From Desulfitobacterium sp050251735 (GTDB lineage Bacteria > Bacillota > Desulfitobacteriia > Desulfitobacteriales > Desulfitobacteriaceae), in assembly GCA_050251735.1 (NCBI GenBank), contig JBFWMF010000005.1, positions 62,001 to 126,000 on the forward strand: a DNA stretch of 64,000 bases, written 5' to 3'. A program made the position numbers and the translations under genes. The notes beneath the pieces are model-generated. The model was not told where the DNA came from and did not search any database. It saw nothing but the letters and a program-made list of their open reading frames with translations. This document shows positions 26,598 through 35,226 of the stretch, piece after piece (positions within the stretch are counted from its first letter, which is position 1; each line of letters starts with the position of its first letter).

Positions 26598-27710
26598 CTA
26601 GATTCGATCAAAATGTTTCACTTTCTTTTGCAGATACATATTATGGTCCGCGGTTTTCAGCAGGGTACTCAAATCCTCTCCATCTTTAGGAAAAGAAGCA
26701 TAGCCTAAGCTTAAGCCTTTAAAACGAATCTTACTCTTATAGGCTGGTATTATTTTATTTTCCAATTGGCCACAAAACTCCTCAATCGTACGGCCCAAAT
26801 ATAAGAAGACAAATTCGTCTCCGGATAGTCGATAAAGGGTACCTTGGTCACTATAAAACTGGCGTAATACATTAGCAAATTGCACCAAATATCGATCTCC
26901 TTCAGCATGACCGTAACGGTCATTGACCTGTTTAAATTGGTCTAAATCAATAAAAACAATCGAAAAAGCTTTTCGGTTATCTAAGCGCTTCTGGGCATCC
27001 CGAAAAAATGCATCGCGATTTTTCAAACCCGTTAGAAGATCGGTTTTCGCTCTTTTAGTAAGCTCCTTTGCCGTGTTACTGATCACTATTAAGGAATAAA
27101 ACACCTTATAGGAAAGAATAGTGCAAAGGGTCAACACTAAAGTAATCACAAATTCAAATCTATCGCTATCATATCTGTAAAATAGAGTATTGAGCAGGAT
27201 ATAGGAGAGAAACCAGAGGCTTCCTAAAATAATAAAATAGTTCAACATCTCGTCATCAATTTTGCGCAGAGCATAGGTCGTCCTTTTTAAGGAAGAGATA
27301 AAGAATGGCAAGGTAATTATATAGAGCAAGGTTAAGATGAGTAGAATCACCCAGCCGGACCATGCCTCATTAAGCAATGGCTCTACTCTTATGGCTAAAG
27401 ATAATGAAAAGAGGGTATGAAGCCAGGATGTGCAAATGATTGCTAAGGAATATTTAAGAGGTTGGTCGTATAACATCCTTGAGAGTACTAAATACAAAAA
27501 GCCGAATAGCAGAAAAAACCCATTATGATTTCCAGCGGAGTAGATTTTTGTAGTGAAAAGATACGTCATCCCGATCAGTCCTATTGTAAAAACTGATAAT
27601 ATCAGGAGCGTCTTCATCGGAGTAGTCTTACCCTTTGACGAAATGGTCATAACATAAAGGTTAACCAAGAACACTTCGGTGATTAGCAATAATCTCCAGT
27701 CGATATCCAT
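26598..27710 (-). CDS. Membrane-bound diguanylate cyclase (GGDEF)
   Basis: A 370-residue protein with about seven transmembrane helices in the first 200 residues and a GGDEF domain in the last 165. The cyclase motif reads RLSGDEF, an SGDEF variant found in active enzymes. DLLTGLKNRDAF, FIDLDQFKQVNDRYGHAEGD and DHNMYLQKK are typical flanks. It likely makes cyclic di-GMP in answer to a signal sensed by the helices. ATG 27710 is chosen because TTTAGGAGAAGG lies just before it. A start at 27749 would add 13 residues. Confidence 0.88.
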   Translation of the reverse strand: MDIDWRLLLITEVFLVNLYVMTISSKGKTTPMKTLLILSVFTIGLIGMTYLFTTKIYSAGNHNGFFLLFGFLYLVLSRMLYDQPLKYSLAIICTSWLHTLFSLSLAIRVEPLLNEAWSGWVILLILTLLYIITLPFFISSLKRTTYALRKIDDEMLNYFIILGSLWFLSYILLNTLFYRYDSDRFEFVITLVLTLCTILSYKVFYSLIVISNTAKELTKRAKTDLLTGLKNRDAFFRDAQKRLDNRKAFSIVFIDLDQFKQVNDRYGHAEGDRYLVQFANVLRQFYSDQGTLYRLSGDEFVFLYLGRTIEEFCGQLENKIIPAYKSKIRFKGLSLGYASFPKDGEDLSTLLKTADHNMYLQKKVKHFDRI

Positions 27711-27890
27711 GAGCCTTCTCCTAAACTCAAATCTATGGGTTGTACTCATTCAATGTTAATTATACTACAGAATCTTGTAATTTTTTTGAATTCTTTGAAA
27801 TGAAAATGGTATTTTACAAAGATTAATGTCAAAAAGCAGAGCTCTACAGAAGTATCTTCGCAATAATACTTTGATTTACTCCCAAGCTTA

Positions 27891-27913
27891 CGCCAATATC
27901 ATTGATATTGGCG
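27891..27913. repeat. Short perfect inverted repeat in a 500-bp gap
   Basis: CGCCAATATC, a 3-base centre and GATATTGGCG make a perfect 10-bp stem. It has no T-run on either side. It lies 180 bp upstream of the diguanylate cyclase start. No gene is visible in the gap 27711-28211. The rest of the gap is repeat copy 1 and a terminator. Confidence 0.55.
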
Positions 27914-27975
27914 AGGATAACGAAAAGAACTATTACTCCCACCGTATAAACATAGACCACTCTCTTACCCTTAGT

Positions 27976-28093
27976 ATAAAGAAAACCCTGCTTCGCTGTG
28001 CCTTTAATGCGCACCCTCGTAAAAAGCGAAGTAGCTGGTTGCCCTTATGCAGGAGGAAAGTATGCAACGTAGTTATACTTTCTGACAGTATAA
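27976..28093 (+). repeat. 118-bp structured repeat element, copy 1
   Basis: This stretch is identical over 118 bases to 60397-60514. On the + strand the 5' half forms CTGCTTCGCT/AGCGAAGTAG with a loop. In the 3' half, GTTGC pairs with GCAAC and GAAAGTAT with ATACTTTC in an interleaved, pseudoknot-like order. An alternative hairpin is TTATAC/GTATAA. The element ends one base before a 15-bp hairpin. There is no open frame of useful length. Confidence 0.85.
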
Positions 28094-28094
28094 G

Positions 28095-28132
28095 AAAAAC
28101 ACAACCATCTTAATCTGGATGGTTGTGTTTTT
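28095..28132. terminator. Terminator hairpin beside repeat copy 1
   Basis: A perfect 15-bp stem (AAAAACACAACCATC with GATGGTTGTGTTTTT) and an 8-nt loop. It has A/T tails on both sides, so it can act on both strands. It would end the DUF2680 gene at 28212. Confidence 0.75.
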
Positions 28133-28211
28133 CAGACCTTAACTTAATGACATTGACCACAAGGGGAGCATATCACTAATCCGCTAAGGCTTTTATCTTT
28201 AGATGATGATA

Positions 28212-28697
28212 TTATCGGTTAAACGCAGAATTCATTCCCATTCCACCATTTCTCATACCTTGTCCCATTCCTTGACCTCTACCTTGCATTTGGCCTTGTC
28301 CCTGCATCATACCTTGGCCAAAGCCCACGCCATTGGCTCTCCCGATTTGAGCGGGGTTTGTTCCATCGCAAGTGGCTTGATTGGCTTGTATGGCATCATA
28401 GATTTGGGTGGCTCTCTCTTGGGTTAATGTACCATTAGCAACTCTTTCATCGAGAATAGCTTTCTTTTGAAGAATCATTTCTGCTTTAAATGCCTCCAGT
28501 TGGCCAGCATCATTGGCGATTGTTCCATAGGTTTTGCCGGTTGCTCGTTCAGCAGTAACTTCTGTCACCGCTTTGCCTGTTAAGCCTGCAACAATATCTG
28601 CTGGAGTTTTTAACTCTGCAGCATAAGCGGTGCCAGCCACCCCAAGAATACTAAGAGAAACAATCAGGGTTGTTATGGTTTTTTTCATTTTTGTCAT
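28212..28697 (-). CDS. DUF2680-type secreted protein with Met/Gln/Gly-rich tail
   Basis: A 161-residue paralogue of the protein at 21689-22150. It has a signal peptide ending AYAAE, then PADIVAGLTGKAVTEVTAER and NGTLTQERATQIYDAIQ. The tail is rich in Gln, Gly and Met (FGQGMMQGQGQMQGRGQ) and ends NSAFNR. ATG 28697 is chosen because GAGG lies eight bases before it; TTG 28703 is too close. Function is unknown. The Met-rich tail suggests metal binding or a role in the wall. It is transcribed alone and ends at a bidirectional terminator. Confidence 0.8.
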   Translation of the reverse strand: MTKMKKTITTLIVSLSILGVAGTAYAAELKTPADIVAGLTGKAVTEVTAERATGKTYGTIANDAGQLEAFKAEMILQKKAILDERVANGTLTQERATQIYDAIQANQATCDGTNPAQIGRANGVGFGQGMMQGQGQMQGRGQGMGQGMRNGGMGMNSAFNR

Positions 28698-28846
28698 ATT
28701 CAAAACCTCTTTCTTTTTTTAATTAGGTAATCCTTAACCTTGAGATTAGTTTAGTTTAGAAATATGGCAAAAATATGACTTAAAAATAGAATATCTGTGG
28801 TATTTTTACCCGTTATTCTCGAAGTAATAACGCAAAAAAGCCATTT

Positions 28847-28988
28847 TCATAGCTTTTTCCCGTTCTCCATCACCCTTGCATGGGGGCAGGAGTCACAGCC
28901 TCCTCCACAACCGCCGCAGGGGTTATCTTTTTTTCCAGATCGATAGTACAGCTACGATAAACCCAATCGAATTAATGTCATTCTCCAT
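28847..28988 (-). pseudogene. FeoB-associated Cys-rich membrane protein, frameshifted
   Basis: From ATG 28988 the frame reads MENDINSIGFIVAVLSIWKK and stops after a run of seven A. In the next frame the sequence goes on as KKDNPCGGCGGGCDSCPH to a stop at 28847. Together they look like the small membrane proteins found with FeoB: one helix, then a CGGCGGGC tail. Six A instead of seven would restore one frame of about 46 codons. It is either a true pseudogene, a sequencing error in the homopolymer, or a slippage site. No feoA or feoB gene is in the window. Confidence 0.6.
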
Positions 28989-29029
28989 AATGTCATTCCA
29001 TTCTTCGCCAAATTCCCTTCGATAGCAAA

Positions 29030-29075
29030 AAAAGACCTAGCGCACAGACGTACGATCCTGCGGGTTAGGTCTTTT
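29030..29075 (-). terminator. Terminator after the YitT family gene
   Basis: A perfect 10-bp stem, AAAAGACCTA with TAGGTCTTTT, with a 26-nt loop. It is followed on the minus strand by further T (TTTGC), 10 bp after the stop at 29085. Confidence 0.7.
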
Positions 29076-29084
29076 ATCATGATA

Positions 29085-29993
29085 TCAATGAATATCTTTC
29101 TTCTTAAAGCGTCCGCCTTTGACCTCACCCACATCGCTAATGATCACAAAAGCTGAAGAATCAATTTCCCGAACAATATCCTTTATCTTTGCTTCTTCCA
29201 AGCGAGTAAACACACAAAAGACTATGCGCTTCACATCTCCTGTAAAAGACCCCTCACCTTGCAAAAAGGTTACACCGCGTCCCAGACGTGATGAAATTGC
29301 ATCAGCTATCTCCTCGTATTGATCACTAATAATGTAGATCGATTTCATATCATCAAAGCCCTTAACCACAATATCGATCGTCTTAAAGGCTATATAATAC
29401 GTTAACATAGAGTATAAAGCATTATCTAACCCATAAACAAAAGCAGCCACAGCAAAAATAATAACATTGATGATCATGATAATTTCCCCCACGGAAAAGG
29501 GGGCTCTTTTTTCGATAAGAATGGCTAAGGTCTCTGTTCCATCTAAAACTCCACCCGAACGAATAACTAATCCTACCCCAAATCCTAGCAATAAGCCGCC
29601 AAAGACAACCGCAAGCAGTACATCCTGGACAAAGGGAGTTATGTGATGAAGATATAAAGTTGTAACAGATAAAATGATAATCCCATAAAGCATACTCAGC
29701 GCGAAGGTTTTTCCTATTTGCTTATATCCTAAAAAGAAAAAGGGTAGATTGAGGAAAAATAAGTAAACCCCTAAGTTTACCGAGGTTAAATGGGATAACA
29801 TCATCGATACCCCTGTAACCCCACCATCAATTATCTGATTGGGAATGAGAATGCCTTCTAAGCCCAGGGCCATACTCATAGCACCCATGGTAATAAAAAT
29901 TCCCCTTCTAACTAGGCTCCGTATCCTCATCTTCTGATGGCTCTTCACTTCTCTTTGTGGTAGCCCTATGACCGCAGCCTGATCATCTCTCAA
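29085..29993 (-). CDS. YitT family membrane protein (DUF161/DUF2179)
   Basis: A 302-residue protein with five or six transmembrane helices and a C-terminal cytoplasmic DUF2179 domain. Typical marks are LEGILIPNQIIDGGVTGVSM, then GSGVGLVIRSGG-like FGVGLVIRSGGVLDG, and DDMKSIYIISD leading into GVTFLQGEGSFTG and SSAFVIISDVGEVKG at the end. Family members are widespread in Firmicutes with no settled function. The start is uncertain: TTG 29993 has AAGGA upstream, and ATG 29930 would give a more usual N-terminus (MRIRSLVRRG) but lacks a clear site. Confidence 0.85.
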   Translation of the reverse strand: MRDDQAAVIGLPQREVKSHQKMRIRSLVRRGIFITMGAMSMALGLEGILIPNQIIDGGVTGVSMMLSHLTSVNLGVYLFFLNLPFFFLGYKQIGKTFALSMLYGIIILSVTTLYLHHITPFVQDVLLAVVFGGLLLGFGVGLVIRSGGVLDGTETLAILIEKRAPFSVGEIIMIINVIIFAVAAFVYGLDNALYSMLTYYIAFKTIDIVVKGFDDMKSIYIISDQYEEIADAISSRLGRGVTFLQGEGSFTGDVKRIVFCVFTRLEEAKIKDIVREIDSSAFVIISDVGEVKGGRFKKKDIH

Positions 29994-30134
29994 TACGCAT
30001 CATCCTTCTTCCCTTGCTTATTTACATCAGTGCTTCACTCATATCAATACAATTTAAACATAGATCTATACAATTAATTTTATCTCGATAGGAGTTGATT
30101 AGACAATGTCATATTATGGAAAAAACCTACTTCT

Positions 30135-30947
30135 TTATCTTTGAATCGGAATCACCGTCGCAGCTTGGTAAGCTATCACTAAGAGGACAACGATTACGAT
30201 GACCCAAAATATAATCTTGTGCCAATACAAATTCCATTGTTCCGTGATAAACTGGGTGCGATTCTGATGCTCGACGAACTCACGAAGCCACCTTCTCTTC
30301 CACCATGCTAAAGCAAAGAAGAATAGCAGCAGAGCTAATGACACCACAACTGGATTTAGATTTTCATAGGTTAAGCCGTTCCCCATAAATACTAATACGG
30401 CATATCCAGGCAAGCGACCTGCTACAGAGATTAAGATCAGGGTGCGGATAGGAATAGCTGTTAATCCCGCAATAAATGCAATCAGGTCATCGGGGAAAGC
30501 CGGCAAAAGAAAAATAAAAAAGAATACCCAAGCACCTTTTTCCTTAGTAAGGTGATCAAAGCGGTCCACGTTCTTTTTGGACACTACTCGTTCAACAAAA
30601 GGACGCCCCAGTTTTCGGGTGAGTATGAAAACCAGAGTAAAGCCAATAGTTGCTCCTATTATCGTGTAGAGCAAACCCAGGAAAGGGCCAAATAGAAAGC
30701 CCCCAATCACGCCAATGACCTGACCGGGTATAGGTGCAACTAAAATTTGCACGACCTGCATACTCATAAAAACCAGTGGTCCCCAAGTCCCGGAGCGAAT
30801 GATAAGGTCTCTGATTTGATCAGGGTCACTCAAACGACTAAGGTAAGGCCAACCCCAATACAAAAGAGCGGCAAGGATGATTAATACACCTACTCCAATG
30901 ATAATAAAAGATAAATAACTTTTTTTTGAATTCGAATCTTGATTCAT
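30135..30947 (-). CDS. TVP38/TMEM64 (DedA-like) membrane protein
   Basis: A 270-residue membrane protein of the SNARE-associated/TVP38 family. The re-entrant core is visible: PGQVIGVIGGFLFGPFLGLL, then ATIGFTLVFILTRKLGRPFV and FFIFLLPAFPDDLIAFIAGL, ending in the conserved R-x-P-G of VAGRLPGY. Family members are implicated in lipid transport or proton-linked envelope homeostasis. Helices at each end extend beyond the core. It is transcribed alone. The start ATG 30947 has AGGAC upstream, a weak site. Confidence 0.85.
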   Translation of the reverse strand: MNQDSNSKKSYLSFIIIGVGVLIILAALLYWGWPYLSRLSDPDQIRDLIIRSGTWGPLVFMSMQVVQILVAPIPGQVIGVIGGFLFGPFLGLLYTIIGATIGFTLVFILTRKLGRPFVERVVSKKNVDRFDHLTKEKGAWVFFFIFLLPAFPDDLIAFIAGLTAIPIRTLILISVAGRLPGYAVLVFMGNGLTYENLNPVVVSLALLLFFFALAWWKRRWLREFVEHQNRTQFITEQWNLYWHKIIFWVIVIVVLLVIAYQAATVIPIQR

Positions 30948-31075
30948 TATCCTGCGTCCTTTATATACTAGTCGAATATTCGTTGAATTCGTTCGATAAA
31001 TGGCTCTTCATGTTCTTATTTAAATATAATTTTATCACACTATTATATCATTATATCCGCTAAATCAATCAAAAA

Positions 31076-31108
31076 ACTCCCGATTTCTTAAAATTAAAGA
31101 TCGGGAGT
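31076..31108 (-). terminator. Rho-independent terminator of the glycosyltransferase gene
   Basis: A perfect 9-bp stem (ACTCCCGAT with ATCGGGAGT) and a 15-nt loop. It is followed by TTTTT on the minus strand, 24 bp after the stop at 31132. Confidence 0.8.
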
Positions 31109-31131
31109 CAATGTAACTCAAGGTAACTCAT

Positions 31132-32775
31132 CTAAATTTTTTTAATGTGTATATGCTTACTAATGAATTTAGACCAGTTTTCGTCATTCTTATTAAGCTT
31201 GGCGTAATCCTTAAGCAAATTTTCAATTTCTTGCTCATAAATTACGTAATGAGGATTTTTCATAATATGCTGATAGATATTCCTATAGGCGATTCGTTGC
31301 TTCTCGATATTAAAGGCTGAGGTCTGACGTCCAACTCTAACCAGTGTCAGGGGTTCATCTATGCCGCCAATCGGAGTATTGTAGGCGATATCGATCCACA
31401 AGCACACATCTTCACCGAAATCAAGGGTCTCGTCAAATGTTCGATTGATCAAAATTTCCCGTTTTATCATGACAGTTGGGGTAGCAATGCCACAGCTTGC
31501 TAGGATCCTAGGAAAAACCTTGCCGTTAAACCGTCCGGTAGGAACGATCTCTCTAGGAATGCCAAGCAGGCTCATTCTCTGGTAAGATGTGTGCGAAAAA
31601 AACAGTCCATAAGTCTCCATATAATGAAGTTGCTTCTCAAGCTTTTCTGAAAGAAACAAATCATCGGAATCTAAGAAAGCAATGTACTCGCCTGAAGCCA
31701 GGCTTATACCCAGGTTTCTTGCGGCTGAAACCCCTTGATGCTTTTGGTACACATAATGGAGCCGAGGATCCTTCAACATTCTGATAGGGCTGATGTCGTC
31801 TGTTGAGCCATCATCAATGATTATTATTTCAAAATTTTTATAGGTCTGGGCTAGTACACTTCGTATGGTGTCAATCAACAAAGGGATTCTGTTGTAAAAA
31901 GGGACAATTACACTAATCTTCCCTTTTGCTTTTTCGGCAAGTGCTTCTGCGTACTTTTGAGCTTCTGCGTAATTAGTGAATCTCCGCAAAAATTCCGCCG
32001 TGTCTTGATAAAACCTATAGGGAGAACCGTCAATCTCGCACATTTCCTTAATCGATATCTTCTTAATTAAGGAAGTCCAAAGCCCATTACATTCTTTTAG
32101 AGTCAGTTCTTCTTTTCTAAGGGTTTGTTGTTCATCATGAATCCGTGTCCTAACATAAATACCCGGAAGGAAATGAACCTGAGCCTGCCTAAACATTTTA
32201 AACCAAAGGTCATAATCCTGGGCTAATTGTAACTTTTCATCGAAGAATCCTGTTTTCTCAAAATGACTTTTGTGTATTAGAAGGGTACACCCGTTGATTA
32301 GACCCTTCATAACTGTTAAGAGCGGAATATTTAATTGTTCTTTAGTGTAAAGACTGTCTGGCTTGACTTGGGAGACAGTTTGTGAAAGCCCATCAATGAG
32401 CTCATAACCGCCATAGACAATCGTATCTTTTAACTGCTGTTCTAATAGATAATCAACTTGAACTTTAATTTTCTGAGGATAATACACATCATCATGACTC
32501 AGCCAAGAAAAATACTCTCCGCTCATATTTTCAATGGCTAAATTAAGCGCAGTAGAGACTCCACCATTTTCCTTGACTAAATATCTAATTCGATCACCGT
32601 AGGAAAGAGCAATTTGATCCGTAGCGCCCCCATCCATAGACCCATCGTTGATCACGATAACCTCAATGTTTGGATAAGTTTGTCCTAAGGCGCTGTCAAT
32701 GGCTTCACGCATATACTTTGAACCATTATACACGGGAATGATAATAGATACCTTTGGAAGCATACTTTCCCCCAT
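31132..32775 (-). CDS. Tandem family 2 glycosyltransferase (two GT-A domains)
   Basis: A 547-residue protein with two GT2 domains in a row. Domain 1 (about 5-250) has VSIIIPVYNGSKYMREAIDS, INDGSMDGG and SWLSHDDVYYP. Domain 2 (about 285-520) has ISVIVPFYNRIPLLIDTIRS, IDDGSTDD and AFLDSDDLF. Both keep the D-x-D-type metal site (HDD and SDD). It likely adds sugars to a surface glycan or to flagellin. It lies 38 bp after an NAD-dependent sugar epimerase on the same strand, which would supply or shape a nucleotide sugar. GGAAGGA precedes ATG 32775. Confidence 0.9.
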   Translation of the reverse strand: MGESMLPKVSIIIPVYNGSKYMREAIDSALGQTYPNIEVIVINDGSMDGGATDQIALSYGDRIRYLVKENGGVSTALNLAIENMSGEYFSWLSHDDVYYPQKIKVQVDYLLEQQLKDTIVYGGYELIDGLSQTVSQVKPDSLYTKEQLNIPLLTVMKGLINGCTLLIHKSHFEKTGFFDEKLQLAQDYDLWFKMFRQAQVHFLPGIYVRTRIHDEQQTLRKEELTLKECNGLWTSLIKKISIKEMCEIDGSPYRFYQDTAEFLRRFTNYAEAQKYAEALAEKAKGKISVIVPFYNRIPLLIDTIRSVLAQTYKNFEIIIIDDGSTDDISPIRMLKDPRLHYVYQKHQGVSAARNLGISLASGEYIAFLDSDDLFLSEKLEKQLHYMETYGLFFSHTSYQRMSLLGIPREIVPTGRFNGKVFPRILASCGIATPTVMIKREILINRTFDETLDFGEDVCLWIDIAYNTPIGGIDEPLTLVRVGRQTSAFNIEKQRIAYRNIYQHIMKNPHYVIYEQEIENLLKDYAKLNKNDENWSKFISKHIHIKKI

Positions 32776-32813
32776 ACTTCATCCTTCCTTATTGCACATA
32801 TCCTCAGCCCTAA

Positions 32814-33728
32814 TTAATTCAACCCGTATACATTCCTCATCCATTCTAGGGTCCTAGGTATACCTTCTTCTAAAAAGACCTGAGGTTCATAACATAAATC
32901 TCGCTGGGCTTTGCTAATATCCGGTTGTTTAATTTTTGTGGTGAAGGGCTCTTCTTTTTTATAGGTGACCTTGCTGTCACCCTTACCTAAATAATTCAGA
33001 ATCTGATCTGAGACGGATTTCATATCATGCATTTCGATGCCGGCAATATTGTATACTTCCCCGGCTTTAAAATTCAGGGTGATATTAGCCAAGGCTCTTG
33101 CGCAGTCCTCAATGTAGAGCGCATTCCGTTGATGCCCCAAGTAAACGGTATAGGGAAGATCATGGAGAGCTTTATAAGCAAAGGTGCAAATAGCACTGCG
33201 ATAGGGTGTGAAATATTCTCCGGGGCCATAGGTATTAAATATTCTGATCCGAACCACTTGATTACCATGCATGAGCGCTTCATTAAGGATCTGCATTTCA
33301 TTGACCCACTTCGTCATTGCATAGTCATTCATCTGCTTGATTTCCAGACGATCCATAACATCTTCAACCATCAGTCCATCATAGTCACCATAGACTTCCG
33401 AGCTACTGGTGAACACCATTTTATAGCCATATTCAGTTTGTAAGCGCAGCAAATTTTTTGTACCCACAGCATTGGTCAGCCATAAGTCCTCATAATAATC
33501 TTCTCCATTCCAGCGGCCAAATTCAGCGGCAAGATGATAAACATAATCAAATGTAAGATGTTGAAAAATAGTTTGCAATTGCCTAATGTTACTTACATCA
33601 CAGCGATAATGATTGTTCTCATGACTATGCTTAAGATCACATACCCACACTTCATGCCCCATTCCCTTAAATTTCTCTACTAAATGCGTTCCAACGACTC
33701 CTTTTCCGCCAGTCACTAAAATTTTCAT
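32814..33728 (-). CDS. NAD-dependent nucleotide-sugar epimerase/dehydratase (extended SDR)
   Basis: A 304-residue extended SDR. The NAD-binding loop is VTGGKGVVGTHLVEKF at the N-terminus, with D-L-K/D-V-S acidic positions after it. The catalytic S-x24-Y-x-x-x-K is FTSSSEVYGD and NDYAMTKWVNEM. The substrate-binding part has RIFNTYGPGEYFTPYRS. The closest match in kind is UDP-glucose 4-epimerase or a dTDP-sugar dehydratase-like enzyme; the exact substrate is not clear. It forms an operon with the downstream tandem glycosyltransferase. Confidence 0.88.
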   Translation of the reverse strand: MKILVTGGKGVVGTHLVEKFKGMGHEVWVCDLKHSHENNHYRCDVSNIRQLQTIFQHLTFDYVYHLAAEFGRWNGEDYYEDLWLTNAVGTKNLLRLQTEYGYKMVFTSSSEVYGDYDGLMVEDVMDRLEIKQMNDYAMTKWVNEMQILNEALMHGNQVVRIRIFNTYGPGEYFTPYRSAICTFAYKALHDLPYTVYLGHQRNALYIEDCARALANITLNFKAGEVYNIAGIEMHDMKSVSDQILNYLGKGDSKVTYKKEEPFTTKIKQPDISKAQRDLCYEPQVFLEEGIPRTLEWMRNVYGLN

Positions 33729-33843
33729 ATAAACCCCCTATATCAAAATATCTAATCAAATTATCATGCGATGTATCATATGAAGCACTCTTTGGTAGAG
33801 ACACCTTTAAAGTCAACACAGAAGAAATTTTAAAATTCAATAG

Positions 33844-33871
33844 TTGAAAATTCTGGCTTGAATGGTACAAT
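33844..33871 (+). promoter_or_regulatory. Promoter of the nucleoside ABC transporter operon
   Basis: TTGAAA (33844-33849), a 16-bp spacer and TACAAT (33866-33871). It lies 63 bp before the ATG of the binding lipoprotein. No riboswitch is recognisable in the short leader. Confidence 0.55.
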
Positions 33872-33934
33872 GAATTAGGGATACATAATACATAAATATG
33901 CCAAAAAACAAGGAGATAAAAGGAGAAGAGGAAA

Positions 33935-35116
33935 ATGAAAAAAGTCACATCGGTGCTCTTAGTTCTTCTATTAGTAGCCCTTATGGTTACGGGCTGCGGC
34001 AGTACAGCCACCAAAAATCCGCCTAGTGCCGGAACAAACACCGAAGCTCCCAAGGACGGCTTTGAGATTGCTCTCATCACCGACAAAGGCAATATCGATG
34101 ACAAATCCTTCAACCAAGGCTCTTGGGAAGGTGTCGTTGAATTCGCTGAAGCCAATAATGTTACCCACAAATATTACAAACCCGAAGAAGCTTCTGATAC
34201 AGGCTACCTAGCTGCCATCGATCTAGCTGTCACTGGCGGCGCTAAGGTCATCGTCACACCGGGCTTCTTATTTGAAGTTCCTATCTTTGAAGCACAAACC
34301 AGATACCCTGAAGTTAAATTCATCCTCTTGGATGGAACTCCCCATACTGCTGATTACAAAACCTTTGAAACCAAAGAAAACGTAGCAAGTGTCCTCTACG
34401 CTGAAGAAGAGTCTGGCTACTTAGCCGGTTATGCTGCAGTTATGGACGGCATGACTAAGCTTGGTTTTATGGGCGGAATGGCTGTTCCTGCAGTTCAAGC
34501 TTTTGGTTATGGCTATTTACAAGGTGCTGAAGCAGCTGCTGCAGAATTAGGTCTTGCCGATGGCGCTGTCTCGGCAATTTACCATTACACTGGTGATTTT
34601 GCAGAAACCGATACCAATAAAGCTACTGCAAAAACCATGTACCAAGGTGGCACAGAATTGATCTTCGCCTGTGGCGGTTCGGTTGGTAAGAGTGTCATGT
34701 CCGCAGCTGCTGAAGCCGGCAAAAAGGTCATCGGCGTCGACGTGGATCAAAGATATGATAGTGAAACCGTTATTACTTCGGCTACCAAAGGCCTGCGCGC
34801 TTCTGTTGTCCAAGTTCTCGAATCTATCTACAAGACGAATACCTGGAGTAATTTTGCCGGAAAAACAACCTACTTTGATGCTAAAAATGATGGAATCGGC
34901 CTCCCCACTGTCGTCCTAGACAAACCCGACGGTAATGCTTTTGACCGTTTCCAAAAATTCACCAAAGAACAATACGCAAAAGCTTATGCAACGCTTATTG
35001 ATGGTTCTGTAGATCCTATCCGTACCATCACTGTAGCTGACCCTAACGGTTATGCTACTGCCGATGAACTTGTTTCTGGACTTAAGCTTGCAAAAGTTAA
35101 GGTTGAAGTTAGATAA
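33935..35116 (+). CDS. BMP family nucleoside-binding lipoprotein
   Basis: A 393-residue substrate-binding protein of the BMP/PnrA family, which binds purine nucleosides. The lipobox is LMVTGCG near residue 21. The family opening EIALITDKGNIDDKSFNQGSW is present, as are YKPEEASDTGYLAAIDLAV, SGYLAGYAAV and IFACGGSVGKSV, with the closing DVDQ stretch that contacts ribose in relatives. AGGAGAAGAGG precedes ATG 33935. It is the first gene of the order lipoprotein, ATPase, permease, permease. A strong hairpin just after it should favour its expression over the membrane parts. Confidence 0.93.
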   Translation: MKKVTSVLLVLLLVALMVTGCGSTATKNPPSAGTNTEAPKDGFEIALITDKGNIDDKSFNQGSWEGVVEFAEANNVTHKYYKPEEASDTGYLAAIDLAVTGGAKVIVTPGFLFEVPIFEAQTRYPEVKFILLDGTPHTADYKTFETKENVASVLYAEEESGYLAGYAAVMDGMTKLGFMGGMAVPAVQAFGYGYLQGAEAAAAELGLADGAVSAIYHYTGDFAETDTNKATAKTMYQGGTELIFACGGSVGKSVMSAAAEAGKKVIGVDVDQRYDSETVITSATKGLRASVVQVLESIYKTNTWSNFAGKTTYFDAKNDGIGLPTVVLDKPDGNAFDRFQKFTKEQYAKAYATLIDGSVDPIRTITVADPNGYATADELVSGLKLAKVKVEVR

Positions 35117-35153
35117 TATCAATAACTAGCCTCATTTATGGCAACCTGTTATA

Positions 35154-35181
35154 GGGGAAAGGGACTACCCTTTCCCCTTTT
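35154..35181 (+). terminator. Hairpin between the binding lipoprotein and ATPase genes
   Basis: A perfect 10-bp stem, GGGGAAAGGG with CCCTTTCCCC, a 4-nt loop and TTTT after it. It probably ends part of the transcripts inside the operon. Confidence 0.75.
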
Positions 35182-35226
35182 CCTTATTTTTCTGCAGTTG
35201 ATTGATAACGAAGAAGAGAGGTTAGC

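Noticed and set aside
27976..28093. Repeat copies read as a CRISPR array or as a riboswitch
   Set aside because: The copies are single, 32 kb apart and without spacers. Copies 1 and 2 are not placed upstream of a gene on the strand they would be transcribed from.
27826..28113. A 95-codon + strand frame across repeat copy 1
   Set aside because: Its second half is the structured repeat, which is non-coding at 60397. No ribosome site is present.
28952..29134. A 60-codon minus-strand frame downstream of the YitT gene
   Set aside because: It overlaps the YitT gene end, the terminator at 29030-29075 and the FeoB-associated remnant, which explain the region better.
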